Part shown: piece by piece, positions 40,668 to 50,463 of the stretch
How the letters are laid out: each line of letters starts with the position of its first letter
Position numbering within the stretch: the stretch's first letter is position 1
From: Bacillota bacterium
Lineage (GTDB): Bacteria > Bacillota > Limnochordia > Limnochordales > Limnochordaceae
Reading direction: 5' to 3'
Length of the DNA: 64,000 bases
NCBI GenBank assembly: GCA_017577405.1
Contig: PIUA01000024.1
Coordinates: 1 to 64,000 of the forward strand
The notes under the pieces: generated by a model
Seen by the model: the letters and a program-made list of their open reading frames with translations, nothing else
Database searches by the model: none
Told to the model about the DNA's origin: nothing
Translations under genes and position numbers: made by a program

Positions 40668-42431
40668 ATGCCCATGGACGGGCTCTTTCTGGCCGCCGTG
40701 CGAGCTGAGCTGAACGAGGTCCTGGTGGGCGGGCACGTGCAGAAGATCTTCCAGCCCACGGCCCGGAGCATCGTGCTCCACATCCGCACCCCCGGCCAGA
40801 GCCACCGGCTGCTGGCCAGCGTGGAGCCCGGCGGCGCGCGGCTGCAGCGGACGGAGCTGGACCAGCCCCACCCGCCCGTCCCTCCCGCCTTCTGCATGCT
40901 CCTGCGCAAGTACCTGGAGGGGAGCCGCTTCTACGGGGCCCGCCAGGAAGGGCTGGAGCGGCTGCTGGCCCTCCGCTTCGAGCGGGGCCCCAAGGAGGCG
41001 GCGGAGGCCTGGGAGCTCATGCTGGAGCTGACGGGCCGGCAGGGCAACCTGGTGCTGGTGGATGAGGACGGAACGGTCTTGGACGCCATCGTGCGGGTGC
41101 CGCCAGGCGCAGGGCCCCGCACCCTCATCCCCGGCGTCCCCTACGAGCCCCCGCCCCTCGAGGGCAAGCCCGACCCTCGGACGATTTCCCGGGAAGCCCT
41201 CCGGCGGCTCCTCCCCGCGGGCCAAGGGCTGGCCGACGGGCTCTTCCAGGCCCTGGCAGGCTTCTCCCCCCTCTCGGCCCGGCGCCTGGTGGAGACCGCT
41301 GGGCTGGATCCGGCCCGTCCCGCCGGCGAGCTGGATGAGGAAGGCTGGCAACGGCTCCTGGAGCGATTTGCCGCATGGCAAGAGGTGCTTGTGGCGGAGC
41401 GCTTCGCTCCCTGCCTGGATCCCGAAGCCCGGCGGCTGCCGGAGCGGTTCTGGGCTTTCCCGCCCGGCCCCGGACCTTACCAAGCCTTCCCCTCCCCCAG
41501 CGCCCTCCTGGACGAGGTCTTCGGCGCGCACGAGGCGGCCCACCATCTCGAGGGGATCCGGGGACCCTTAAGCCGGACGGTCCAGACCGCGCTGAAACGG
41601 GTCCAGCGGAAGATCGAGAAGCAGGAGGCCGAGCTGGAGGAAGGGCGGGACGACCTGGGGCTGCGGCTCCTGGGTGAGCTGCTCCTGGCCAACCTCCACC
41701 GGATCCCCCCCGGCGCCTCGGAAGTGGAGGTGGAGGATTACACCCAGGACCCGCCGGTCCGGCGCCGGATCCCCCTGGATCCCCGTCTCTCGCCGGCGGA
41801 GAACGCCCAGGCCTACTTCGACCGGTACGCCCGGGCCAAGCGCCGGCTGGACCGGACCAGCCAAGAGCTGGCCCACTCCCGGGAGGAGGCCGCCTACCTG
41901 GAGAGCCTCGCCTTCCACCTGGAGGCGGCCGACACCGAGCAGGCCCTGCTGGAGCTGGCCGAGGAGATGGAGCGCCAGGGGTACCGCCCCCCCGCGGGCC
42001 TGGCGGGCTCCAAAGGCGCTACCGGGCGGAAAAGCTCCCGGGCGGGGGAGAGGGGCCGGGGGCTCTTGCGGTACCGGTCGAGCGATGGCCTGGAGATCCT
42101 GGTGGGGCGCAACCACCGGGAGAACGACCGGATCACCATGGACCTGGCCAAGCCCGACGAGTGGTGGTTCCACGTGCGGCAGCTCCCCGGAGCCCACGTC
42201 CTCCTGCGGACCACCGCCGATGAGCCGCCCCTCGCCTCCCTGGAAGAGGCGGCCCTTCTGGCCGCGTACCACAGCAAGGCCCGCCACTCGAGCCACGTCC
42301 CCGTGGACGTGGCCCGGCGGCGCCACGTCCGGAAGTACAAGGGGGCCCGGCCCGGCCAGGTCCTCTACGAACCGGCCTTCACCCTGGAGGTGACCCCCCG
42401 GGAGGAGCTCCTCCCGCCCCTGATGGAGTGA
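40668..42431 (+). CDS. rqcH: Ribosome quality-control factor RqcH (NFACT family)
   Basis: Binds 50S subunits with stalled peptidyl-tRNA and drives alanine tailing; older name fibronectin-binding protein YloA/FbpA. 587 residues: NFACT-N (1-180), helix-hairpin-helix region, coiled coil (about 300-440: RVQRKIEKQEAELEEGRDDL), then NFACT-R with DEWWFHVRQLPGAHVLLRT and the Ser/Lys/Arg-rich linker. ATG at 40668 with GAGGAGGG upstream. Convergent with purH, 17 bases apart, no visible terminator. Confidence 0.95.
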   Translation: MPMDGLFLAAVRAELNEVLVGGHVQKIFQPTARSIVLHIRTPGQSHRLLASVEPGGARLQRTELDQPHPPVPPAFCMLLRKYLEGSRFYGARQEGLERLLALRFERGPKEAAEAWELMLELTGRQGNLVLVDEDGTVLDAIVRVPPGAGPRTLIPGVPYEPPPLEGKPDPRTISREALRRLLPAGQGLADGLFQALAGFSPLSARRLVETAGLDPARPAGELDEEGWQRLLERFAAWQEVLVAERFAPCLDPEARRLPERFWAFPPGPGPYQAFPSPSALLDEVFGAHEAAHHLEGIRGPLSRTVQTALKRVQRKIEKQEAELEEGRDDLGLRLLGELLLANLHRIPPGASEVEVEDYTQDPPVRRRIPLDPRLSPAENAQAYFDRYARAKRRLDRTSQELAHSREEAAYLESLAFHLEAADTEQALLELAEEMERQGYRPPAGLAGSKGATGRKSSRAGERGRGLLRYRSSDGLEILVGRNHRENDRITMDLAKPDEWWFHVRQLPGAHVLLRTTADEPPLASLEEAALLAAYHSKARHSSHVPVDVARRRHVRKYKGARPGQVLYEPAFTLEVTPREELLPPLME

Positions 42432-42448
42432 GCCGCAGCCGGGGCGGG

Positions 42449-44041
42449 CTAGGCGTGGCGGAAGTGGCGCCGCCCCGTGAAGAGCATGGGGATGCCGGCC
42501 CTGTCGGCGGCGGCGATAGACTCCCCATCCCGCTTGGACCCGCCCGGCTGGACGATGGCACAGATGCCGGCTGCGGCCGCCACCTCCACCACGTCGGGGA
42601 AGGGGAAGAAGCCGTCGGAGGCCAGGACCGCGCCGGCGTTCCGGAGGTCCCCGCCGGGCACCCGGGCCCGGGCCCGCTCCAGGGCGTGGCGGGCCGCGTC
42701 GATCCGGTTCACCTGGCCCGCCCCAATCCCGAGGGTTTGCCCCCCCGCCGCCACGACGATGGCGTTGGAGAAGCAGCCCCGGACCACCTGCCAGGCCAGG
42801 AGGAGGTCCGGCAGCCGCCTAGGGTCCACAGCCGCTTGGGTCACCAGGCGCCACCCCTCGGGCGAGGCGGGGCCGTCATCGGGCTCCTGGAGGAGGTACC
42901 CGCCCCAAACGGGCCGGAGCTCCACCCGGGGCCCGCCGTGGCCCTGGAGCTCCAGCAGGCGCAAGCTGGGCTTGCGGGCCAGCACCTGCCGGGCCTCCTC
43001 GCTGAACCCGGGCGCCAGGACCACCTCGAGGAAGAGAGGCGCCATCAGCTCGGCGGTCGCCCGGTCCACGGGACGGTTGAGGGCGACGATCCCCCCGAAG
43101 ATGGAGACCGGGTCCGCCTCGTACGCCTTCCGGAAGGCCTCGGCCAGGGTCGGGGCGACGGCGGCGCCGCAGGGGTTGGTGTGCTTGACGGCCACCGCCG
43201 CGGCCATCCCCGGGAAGGCCTGGCTGAGGCCCCCCAGCAGCCGCCACGCGGCGGAGCCGTCGTTGAGGTTGTTGAAGGAGAGCGCTTTCCCTTGGAGGAG
43301 GCGGGCGGCGGCCAGGCCCTGAGCCGGCCCCTCCGGCCGGTAGAAGGCGGCCGCCTGGTGGGGGTTCTCCCCGTAGCGGAGGGAGGCGGCCCGGACCAGC
43401 CGAAGGGTGTAGGTCTCGGGGAAAGAGGCAGGGAGGGCGTCTTCTGGACCCTCAGGACGGTCCGGCGCCTCCAAGCCCGCGGCCAGGTAGGCGGCGATCT
43501 GCTCATCGTAGGCCGCAGTGCGGGCCAGGGCTTCGGCCGCCAGGCGCCGCCGGTACGCCAGGTCCAGGCGGCCCGCCGCCAAGCGCTCCAAGAACTCGGG
43601 GTACTGGTCCGGCCGGGAGAGGACCACCACGTGGGGGAAGGCTTTGGCCGCCGCGCGCAGGAGGCTCACCCCGCCAATGTCCACCAGCTCCAGGGCCTCA
43701 TCCAGGGGCGTCTCCCGCCGGACCTGCTCCTCAAATGGATAGAGGTTCACACAGACCAGGTCGATGGGCCGGGCGCCCACCCGGGCCAGATCGGCCTCCT
43801 CCCCGGGGCGGCGGCGGGCCAGGATCCCCGCGTAGACCGCCGGGTGGAGGCTCTTCACCCGCCCGCCCAACACCTCCGGCGCCCCCGTCACCTGGGCCAG
43901 CTCCGTCACAGGAAGGCCGTGCTCCTGGAGGTAGCGGGCCGTCCCGCCCGTGGAGAGAAGTTCCACCCCTCGCTGGTGCAGGGCCTCCGCCAGCTGGGCC
44001 AGGCCCTCTTTGGACCAGACGCTCAGCAAAGCCCGTTCCAT
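42449..44041 (-). CDS. purH: Bifunctional AICAR transformylase / IMP cyclohydrolase
   Basis: Last two steps of purine synthesis. 530 residues: IMPCH domain at 1-200 (LLSVWSKEGL, STGGTARYL, RVKSLHPAVYAGILARR), transformylase with YGENPHQAA, catalytic VKHTNPCG, and C-terminal QPGGSKRDGESIAAAD. ATG at 44041 after GGAGGAGGTGAG. Its start lies inside the 3' end of purB (19-base overlap), so they are co-transcribed. Confidence 0.96.
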   Translation of the reverse strand: MERALLSVWSKEGLAQLAEALHQRGVELLSTGGTARYLQEHGLPVTELAQVTGAPEVLGGRVKSLHPAVYAGILARRRPGEEADLARVGARPIDLVCVNLYPFEEQVRRETPLDEALELVDIGGVSLLRAAAKAFPHVVVLSRPDQYPEFLERLAAGRLDLAYRRRLAAEALARTAAYDEQIAAYLAAGLEAPDRPEGPEDALPASFPETYTLRLVRAASLRYGENPHQAAAFYRPEGPAQGLAAARLLQGKALSFNNLNDGSAAWRLLGGLSQAFPGMAAAVAVKHTNPCGAAVAPTLAEAFRKAYEADPVSIFGGIVALNRPVDRATAELMAPLFLEVVLAPGFSEEARQVLARKPSLRLLELQGHGGPRVELRPVWGGYLLQEPDDGPASPEGWRLVTQAAVDPRRLPDLLLAWQVVRGCFSNAIVVAAGGQTLGIGAGQVNRIDAARHALERARARVPGGDLRNAGAVLASDGFFPFPDVVEVAAAAGICAIVQPGGSKRDGESIAAADRAGIPMLFTGRRHFRHA

Positions 44042-45486
44042 GGGCTCACCTCCTCCCGCCAGGGCGCGATCGCCCACTGGGCGACCCGGGCCCGCCAGCG
44101 GGCGACCGTCGCCCGGGCCCGGGCCTCAGCCCGGCCTTGGTAGCGCAGGGGCTCCCGCAGGAGGGCCCGTTCCTCAGGCGTCAGGGCGGCGGCCACCTGA
44201 TCCAGCTGGGGATCCCGCTGGCGGGCCTCCTCCAGGGCCTGGAGGAGGTCGCCTCCCTCCTCCCGGACCCGGGCCGCCAGGCGCCGGGCCACCTCGTGGG
44301 CCTCCGGGTGGCCGTGCCGGGCCAGGAGGATGTAGAGGGGCTCCGCCACCCACAGGGGGCGCTCCCGTTCCAGATTGGCCGCCATCCGCTCCCGGTCCAC
44401 CTGCAGCCGGCGGGAGAGGCGGGTCAGCCGGTCGGCCGCCTGGGAGAGGGCAACGAAAAGCTCGACGAGGAAGCGGCTGGAGGCGGAGTTGGTCAGGTCC
44501 CGCTGGTGCTCGGAGATCTGGTCCAAGTAGACGGTGATCATGCGGGGCATGGCCACCTTCCAGAGGCTCTTCACGTGCTCGAAGTTCCAGGGGTTCCGCT
44601 TGTGGGGCATGGTGGACGAGCCCACCTGCTCCGCCGTCACCGCCTCCGCCACCTCCCCCAGCTCGCTCCGCTGCAGGTGGCGCATATCGTCGGCGAAGTT
44701 GGCCAGCACCCCGAAGGTGCTGGTGAGGGCGTGGAAGAGGTCGGCGAAGGGCTCGGGCGGCAGGATCTGGCTGGCCACCGGGGCGGGGCGGAGGCCGAGC
44801 CTGGCCAGCACCCGCCGTTCCAGCTCTTCGGGGTCCTCCACCAGGAGGCTGAGGGCGTTGTAGGCCCCCACCGCCCCCGTCAGCTTCCCCACCAGCCCCT
44901 CCCGGGCGGCCTGGAGCTGCTCGATCCGCCCGCCCAGCCGCTCCACGTAGAGGGCGATGGCGAAGCCGAAGGTGATGGGCACCGCATGCTGCCCGTGGGT
45001 CCGGCCGATCTGGGGCGTGGCCGCTTCCCGCTCGGCCAGCGCCATCCACGCCTCCAAAAGGGCCACCAGCTGGGGGAGGAGGAAGCGGTCGAGGCTCTCC
45101 CGGTACTGGAGGCTCCGGGCCGTCTCGGTGATGTCCGAAGAGGTGGCCCCCAGGTGGATCCAGGGCGCCAGGTCGGCCCCCGCCTCCCGGGCCAAGCAGT
45201 TGACCAGGGCCCGGATGCTGTGGCGGGTCCGGGCCTCCTCCTGGGCGATGGCCTCCGCTTCCACTCGGGCCGCGGCCTCGGCCACCCGGGCCCCCGAGCC
45301 GGGAGGGGCCACTCCCATCTCCTCCAGCCCCGCCACCAGGGCCGCCTCCACCTGGAGCTGGTAGCGGAGGGTGGCCGCCTCCGAAAGGTACTGGCGCCAC
45401 ACCTGGTAGAGGTGGGGTTGGCCCACCGCGTAGCGGTGGTCCCAGGGGCTCACCGTCTCAAAGGGGTTGAAGGATCCACGGGCCAC
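44023..45486 (-). CDS. purB: Adenylosuccinate lyase
   Basis: Two steps in purine synthesis. 487 residues. Signature SSTMPHKRNPWNFE, catalytic His region GRTHGQHAVPITFG, LGATSSDITET. The GTG at 45486 follows GGGAGG. It is longer than Bacillus PurB (431) and nearer a second lyase subgroup, with an extended C-terminal helical part. Only purB and purH of the pathway lie here. Confidence 0.95.
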   Translation of the reverse strand: MARGSFNPFETVSPWDHRYAVGQPHLYQVWRQYLSEAATLRYQLQVEAALVAGLEEMGVAPPGSGARVAEAAARVEAEAIAQEEARTRHSIRALVNCLAREAGADLAPWIHLGATSSDITETARSLQYRESLDRFLLPQLVALLEAWMALAEREAATPQIGRTHGQHAVPITFGFAIALYVERLGGRIEQLQAAREGLVGKLTGAVGAYNALSLLVEDPEELERRVLARLGLRPAPVASQILPPEPFADLFHALTSTFGVLANFADDMRHLQRSELGEVAEAVTAEQVGSSTMPHKRNPWNFEHVKSLWKVAMPRMITVYLDQISEHQRDLTNSASSRFLVELFVALSQAADRLTRLSRRLQVDRERMAANLERERPLWVAEPLYILLARHGHPEAHEVARRLAARVREEGGDLLQALEEARQRDPQLDQVAAALTPEERALLREPLRYQGRAEARARATVARWRARVAQWAIAPWREEVSPWNGLC

Positions 45487-45580
45487 ACACGCTCCCTCCC
45501 ATCGCTGGCTGCCCGGCCGGGCCCCACCCTGGAGCCCGGCTTGCTTCCTCAGGCTGGACCCGCGCCCAGAATCTGGCCCC

Positions 45581-45610
45581 ATCCTAAACGAAAGGCAGGG
45601 CCGGTAGCAA
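45581..45610 (-). promoter_or_regulatory. Weak candidate promoter of purB-purH
   Basis: TTGCTA (45610-45605), 18-base spacer, TAGGAT (45586-45581) on the minus strand; four of six matches in each box. It overlaps the terminator hairpin of the uraA transcript. Confidence 0.35.
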
Positions 45611-45634
45611 CGAGGGCTCTCAGCCACCGGCCCT
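45588..45634 (-). terminator. Terminator-like hairpin after uraA
   Basis: 9-base stem AGGGCCGGT / ACCGGCCCT (arms 45626-45634 and 45597-45605) with a 20-base loop containing a further GGC/GCT pair, followed on the minus strand by GCCTTTCGTTT. It would end the pyrR-uraA transcript. Confidence 0.55.
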
Positions 45635-45679
45635 GGCTCCGCGCCGCGCCCCGCTCGGGCTGCCGCGCCGTCCGTCGCC

Positions 45680-46969
45680 TCAGGCCCCTTCCGTCGCCTC
45701 CTGCGCGGGAGCCGCCCGCTCGGCCACCGGCGCGCCCGCCGCCTCCGGCTCGGGCAGAGGCAGGATCAGGTTGAGCAGGATGCCCACCACCGCCGCCAGG
45801 CCCATGCCCCCCAGCTGCCCAATGGTGGCGCCGCCGATGCCCAACACCAGCACCACCGAGCTGATGAGGAGGTTCCGGGTCTGGCTGAAGTCGATGCCGC
45901 TCTCCACCAGGGTGCGGATCCCGCTGGAGGCGATGACGCCGAAAAGCATGATGGTCACCCCGCCCATCACCGGCGCCGGCACGCTCTGGACGATGGCCCC
46001 CAACTTGGGGACGAAGGCGAGCACCGTGGCGAAGACGGCGGCCAGCGCGATGACCCAGACCGAATGGACCTTGGTGATGGCCAGAACGCCCACATTTTCC
46101 CCGTAGGTGGTGTTGGGCGGCCCGCCCAGGAGCCCGGCCAGCGACGTGGCCAGCCCATCCCCCAGGATGGTCCGGTGGAGGCCCGGCTCCTTATAGAAGT
46201 CCTTGCCCACAATCCGGCTCAGCACCAGCACATCACCCAGGTGCTCCGCCAGGGTGACGGCCGCCACCGGCAGGAAGACGGCGATGGCCTTCCAGGAGAA
46301 GGCGGGGAACGTCAGCTGAGGGAGCCCGATCCAGGCCGCCTCCCGGACCAGGGAGAGGTCCACCGCGCCCCGGAGGAGGGCGAAGAGGTAGCCGGCCACG
46401 ATCCCGATGAGGATGGGGATGGCGGCGAGAAAGCCCCTGAGGAACGTGGCGGCCAGGACCGCGGCCAGCAGGGTGAAGAGGGCGATCTGGACGTCGGTGT
46501 CCATCAGGCTGACCTGCTCCTTGGCGAGGCCGGCCATCTCCACCCCCACGGGCGCCAGGCCCAGACCGATGACCACAATGAGGGACCCCACCAAGACGGG
46601 CGGGAGGAGCCGCTCCAGCCAGCCCACCCCCACCCAGCGGATCACCAGGGCGACCACCGCGTACACGAGCCCCACGGCCACCCCGCCCCCCAGGGCGTAG
46701 GCGGGACCCCAGGCCGCGGCCACGGTGATGATGGGCGCGATGAAGGCGAAGGACGAGCCCAGGTAGGCGGGAATCTGGCCACCGGTGATGGCGATGAAGA
46801 GCAGGGTGCCCAAGCCGCTGGTAAGCAAGGCCACCGAGACGTCAAGACCCGTCAGGATGGGGACCAGCACCGTCGCCCCGAACATGGCGAAGAGGTGCTG
46901 GAGGCTCAAAGGGATCATCTGGAGCACGGGGGGACGGTCGCCGACGCGCAGGCGCACGTTGTTGGACAT
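45680..46969 (-). CDS. uraA: Uracil permease (NCS2 family)
   Basis: Uracil:proton symporter, about 12-14 membrane segments, 429 residues. Start PLSLQHLFAMFGATVLVPILTG, substrate-site AEHLGDVLVLSRIVG and the NCS2 signature NTTYGENVGVLAITKVHS are clear. The last 25 residues form a Pro/Ala/Glu tail. Lies 30 bases after pyrR and shares its PyrR-controlled leader, as in Bacillus. Confidence 0.95.
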   Translation of the reverse strand: MSNNVRLRVGDRPPVLQMIPLSLQHLFAMFGATVLVPILTGLDVSVALLTSGLGTLLFIAITGGQIPAYLGSSFAFIAPIITVAAAWGPAYALGGGVAVGLVYAVVALVIRWVGVGWLERLLPPVLVGSLIVVIGLGLAPVGVEMAGLAKEQVSLMDTDVQIALFTLLAAVLAATFLRGFLAAIPILIGIVAGYLFALLRGAVDLSLVREAAWIGLPQLTFPAFSWKAIAVFLPVAAVTLAEHLGDVLVLSRIVGKDFYKEPGLHRTILGDGLATSLAGLLGGPPNTTYGENVGVLAITKVHSVWVIALAAVFATVLAFVPKLGAIVQSVPAPVMGGVTIMLFGVIASSGIRTLVESGIDFSQTRNLLISSVVLVLGIGGATIGQLGGMGLAAVVGILLNLILPLPEPEAAGAPVAERAAPAQEATEGA

Positions 46970-46999
46970 GGTCTTCCTCCTCGTCGAGCAGGCCGGCCC

Positions 47000-47702
<703 letters not shown>

Positions 47703-47727
47703 AGCTTAAAGGAACCGGTCTGGGGTG

Positions 47728-47756
47728 AGTATAGCCGAGAGCGGCAGCGCTGTCCA
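47728..47756 (-). promoter_or_regulatory. SigA promoter of pyrR-uraA
   Basis: TGGACA (47756-47751), 17-base spacer, TATACT (47733-47728) on the minus strand. It gives a leader of roughly 160 bases holding the PyrR site and attenuator. Confidence 0.8.
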
Positions 47757-47818
47757 GGGGGTGGCGCGCGGCACCCGGCGGGTTCCCGCCGGCCCAGCCC
47801 GGGGCGGGCCGGCGAGCC

Positions 47819-48733
47819 TCACCCCTGCCCACCCCGCAAGCGCTCCAAGAGGGCCTCCATCGCCTCGGGCAGGGGTGAGCGGAACTGGAGCCACTCCCCC
47901 GTCACCGGATGCTCAAAGCCCAGCTCCGCCGCGTGGAGGGCCTGCCGGCCCAGACCCAAGGCAGGCCGGCCCGGCGCGTAAACGGGATCGTCCACCAGCG
48001 GGAAGCCTTGGTGGCTCAGGTGGACCCGGATCTGGTGGGTCCGTCCCGTCTCCAGGCGGAGCTGGAGGAAGGTGCACCGGGGCGGGCCGGGCAGGTACTC
48101 CAGCACCTGGAAGTGGGTGATGGCCGGCCGGCCGTCGGGCCGGACGGCCATGCGCACCCGCTGGGTGGGATGCCGGCCGATGGGCAGGGCGATGATCCCC
48201 TTCTCCGGCTCCACGAAACCATAGGCGATGGCCCGGTAGATCCGGAGCACCTGGCGGGCCCGGAGCTGGCGGGCCAGGCTCAGGTGGGCCCGATCGTTCT
48301 TGGCCGCCACCAGCAGCCCCGAGGTCTCCTTGTCCAGCCGGTGGACGATGCCCGGGCGGATCCGCCCGCCCACGGAGGAGAGGGCCCCGCAGTGGGCCAG
48401 GAGCGCGGCCACCAGGCTCCCTTCCTTCTGCCCGGCCCCGGGGTGGACCACCATCCCCGCGGGCTTGTCCACCACGATCAGGTGGGGGTCCTCGTAGACG
48501 ATGTTCAAGGGAATGGGCTCGGGGCGGATCCAGTCGGGCTCGGGCGGCGGGATGACCGCCTCCACCTGGTCGCCCCGGTTCAAGAGGGCCTTCTTGGGCG
48601 CCACCTGCCCGTTGACCCGCACGTCCCCCGCCTCGATCCGCTTCTGCCAGAAGGCCCGGGAGCGCTGGGGCTCGCGGCGGGCCAGGAACTGGTCGAGGCG
48701 GAGGCCCGCCTCCTCAGGGCGCACCTGCCACAC
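47819..48733 (-). CDS. rluD: Large-subunit pseudouridine synthase, RluD/YlyB family
   Basis: 304 residues from the GTG at 48733 (GGGGGGCGAG upstream), matching the Bacillus YlyB length of 303. S4 RNA-binding domain (LRLDQFLARREPQRSRAFWQKRIEAGDV), catalytic motif VHRLDKETSGLLV with the essential Asp, and LETGRTHQIRVHL. Follows lspA as in Bacillus. Confidence 0.95.
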   Translation of the reverse strand: MWQVRPEEAGLRLDQFLARREPQRSRAFWQKRIEAGDVRVNGQVAPKKALLNRGDQVEAVIPPPEPDWIRPEPIPLNIVYEDPHLIVVDKPAGMVVHPGAGQKEGSLVAALLAHCGALSSVGGRIRPGIVHRLDKETSGLLVAAKNDRAHLSLARQLRARQVLRIYRAIAYGFVEPEKGIIALPIGRHPTQRVRMAVRPDGRPAITHFQVLEYLPGPPRCTFLQLRLETGRTHQIRVHLSHQGFPLVDDPVYAPGRPALGLGRQALHAAELGFEHPVTGEWLQFRSPLPEAMEALLERLRGGQG

Positions 48734-48780
48734 CCGCCGCTCGCCCCCCGCCGGGAGCCCCAGCGGGCGGGCCTCGGGCC

Positions 48781-49212
48781 TCAGCCCCTTCGTTCCCTCC
48801 TCGTCGTGCCGCCTGGCCACCCGGCCGCCACCCCCAGGAGAACCCCGACCACGAGGGCCAGATCGGCCAGATTCAAGGCAAGCCGATCCCCCAGCACCAG
48901 CCAGTCGACCACGCCCCCCAGGCGGAGCCGGTCCAGCCCGTTGGCCAAGGCCCCGCCCGCCACCAAGCCGACGGCCAGCCCGTGCCGAGGGCTGGTCGGG
49001 GAAGATCCCAGCACCAGGAGCACCCCCGCCCCCACCAGGCTGGCCGCGCCCAGAAGGGGGCCCCAGCCGGTGAGCAGCCCTCCGGCCGCGCCCGGATTGA
49101 GGCTGACCACCACCGCCAGCCCAGGATCGAGGCGGGCCGGGGGAACCCATCCGGCAAGCAACGCCCCCTTCAGGGCCTGATCCAGCAGCAGGACCGCCAG
49201 CGCGGTGGCCAG
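48781..49212 (-). CDS. lspA: Lipoprotein signal peptidase
   Basis: Aspartic membrane protease that cleaves prolipoproteins. About 143 residues with four hydrophobic segments. Catalytic Asp residues are in GGVVDWL and LNLADLALVVG; the ALANGLDRL stretch corresponds to GNLIDR. The start is unresolved. No ATG/GTG/TTG exists in frame between the dksA-like stop (49235) and the first helix. The CTG at 49212 (protein start ATALAVLLLDQALKG) gives a Bacillus-like N terminus and I use it provisionally, although no close ribosome site is seen. Upstream ATG codons would overlap the previous gene by more than 100 bases. Confidence 0.88.
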   Translation of the reverse strand: MATALAVLLLDQALKGALLAGWVPPARLDPGLAVVVSLNPGAAGGLLTGWGPLLGAASLVGAGVLLVLGSSPTSPRHGLAVGLVAGGALANGLDRLRLGGVVDWLVLGDRLALNLADLALVVGVLLGVAAGWPGGTTRRERRG

Positions 49213-49234
49213 GGCCGGCCAGGCTGCCCGGCCC

Positions 49235-50059
49235 TCACCCGTCCCGCTCGGGCTCGTCCCAGTCCAGGTTGTCGGCCAGGTCCGGATCCATGTCCAGGCC
49301 GGCCACCAGCGCCTCGTCCTCCCCATCCGCTTGGGGCCGCCGGTCCCCATGGGGTGTTCCCCGCCGGGTCCGCTCGGCCTCGGGCCGGGGCTCGGGGTAG
49401 AGGGCCTCCCAGTCCGTCGCCATATTCCCCCGGAGGTCGGGGATCTCCTCCACGGGCTCGGTCGCCCCTTGGGGCTCCTCCCCCTCGAGAAAGGCGTCAT
49501 CGAAGTCGACCGCTCCCGGGATGTCCTGGGGCGTGTTGGCCGTCCCGAAGCGGGCCACCTCCTGCCAGACATCCTCCCCTTCCAGCCCCACATCCTCCGG
49601 CTCATCCCCGAAGAGCCGGGAGAAGGAGGCGGGCAGGCTCTCCTCCTCCACGGGCCGGGAGCGGGCCGCTTCCGGCGGCTCCTGCTCCATCGCCTCCTGG
49701 CAGCTCCGGCACCGCTCCGCGGCGGGCAGGGCCTCCAGCCGCTCCGCCTCAATAGGGCGCCCGCACGCCTGGCAGACACCGTACTCCCCCCGGTCCAGCC
49801 GCTCCAGGGCCGCTTCCACCTGGGCGAGCAACCGCCCGGTGGTCTCCCTCAGGGCCAGGTCCTTCCCCCGCTCAAAGGTCTCCGACCCCAGATCGGACGG
49901 GTGCTGATCCACCACCGAGAGCTCGGCCAGGCCTTCCCGCAGGGAGTTCTGGCCCATGCCCTCCCGGTTCAGTTGCTCCCAGAGGCTGGCCAGCCGTTCC
50001 CGCTCCTTCACGAGGAGCTCCCGGGCCCGCCCTTCATCGATGGGCGCCCGCCTCTCCAC
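49235..50059 (-). CDS. TraR/DksA-family zinc-finger protein with long acidic tail (YteA-like)
   Basis: 274 residues from the GTG at 50059 (GGAGGAGGGGG upstream). N-terminal coiled-coil-like helix, then the C4 zinc finger CQACGRP ... CRSC (about 98-120). Beyond that follow about 150 residues that are very acidic and proline-rich (for example DEPEDVGLEGEDVW, DFDDAFLEGEEPQ, DMDPDLADNLDWDEPE). Bacillus YteA has a similar two-part plan. Function unknown; DksA relatives bind the RNA polymerase secondary channel. Operon with DUF5665 gene upstream and lspA downstream. Confidence 0.85.
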   Translation of the reverse strand: MERRAPIDEGRARELLVKERERLASLWEQLNREGMGQNSLREGLAELSVVDQHPSDLGSETFERGKDLALRETTGRLLAQVEAALERLDRGEYGVCQACGRPIEAERLEALPAAERCRSCQEAMEQEPPEAARSRPVEEESLPASFSRLFGDEPEDVGLEGEDVWQEVARFGTANTPQDIPGAVDFDDAFLEGEEPQGATEPVEEIPDLRGNMATDWEALYPEPRPEAERTRRGTPHGDRRPQADGEDEALVAGLDMDPDLADNLDWDEPERDG

Positions 50060-50084
50060 CGTTCCCCCTCCTCCACCGGGGGGC

Positions 50085-50405
50085 TCACCGGCCCACCCGC
50101 AGTTCCAGCTCCACGATCCGCACAATGTCGGCGATGATGCCGCTGATCAGGGGCAGGTTGAGGGCGGCCAGCTGGGTCAGGAGGTAGACGATCAGCCCCG
50201 TCACCAGGGTGAAGCCGATCCCGATGCCCACGCCCCGAAAAAGACCCCCGCCCAGCTGCCATAAGAGCGCTCGGCGGGGGTTCCGGTAGAGATCGACCAG
50301 TTCGGCGATGTGGGCCTCTTCCATGCGCCGGGCGATCCCGCTCACCTGCCGCACCAAGTGCCGGAGGACCGCCTTCCGCTTCCGACGCCGCGCTGGACCT
50401 CCCAC
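50085..50405 (-). CDS. DUF5665 domain membrane protein
   Basis: 106 residues: basic N terminus (RRRKRKAVLRHLVRQ), amphipathic helix EEAHIAELVDLYRNPRRALLW, then two hydrophobic segments (GLFRGVGIGIGFTLVTGLIVYLL and the following LPLISGIIADIVRI). The pattern fits DUF5665, a small protein with no known role, often beside ileS in Bacillota. Confidence 0.82.
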   Translation of the reverse strand: MGGPARRRKRKAVLRHLVRQVSGIARRMEEAHIAELVDLYRNPRRALLWQLGGGLFRGVGIGIGFTLVTGLIVYLLTQLAALNLPLISGIIADIVRIVELELRVGR

Positions 50406-50463
50406 CGCGTCCCCCCGGGCTTAGGCTCCCCGAAGGGAGCCCGGGGCACGCGGGGGCCGCCGC

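Noticed and set aside
44023-44041. Frameshift or misassembly at the purB-purH overlap
   Set aside because: Both proteins are complete with good starts; a 19-base overlap is ordinary operon packing.
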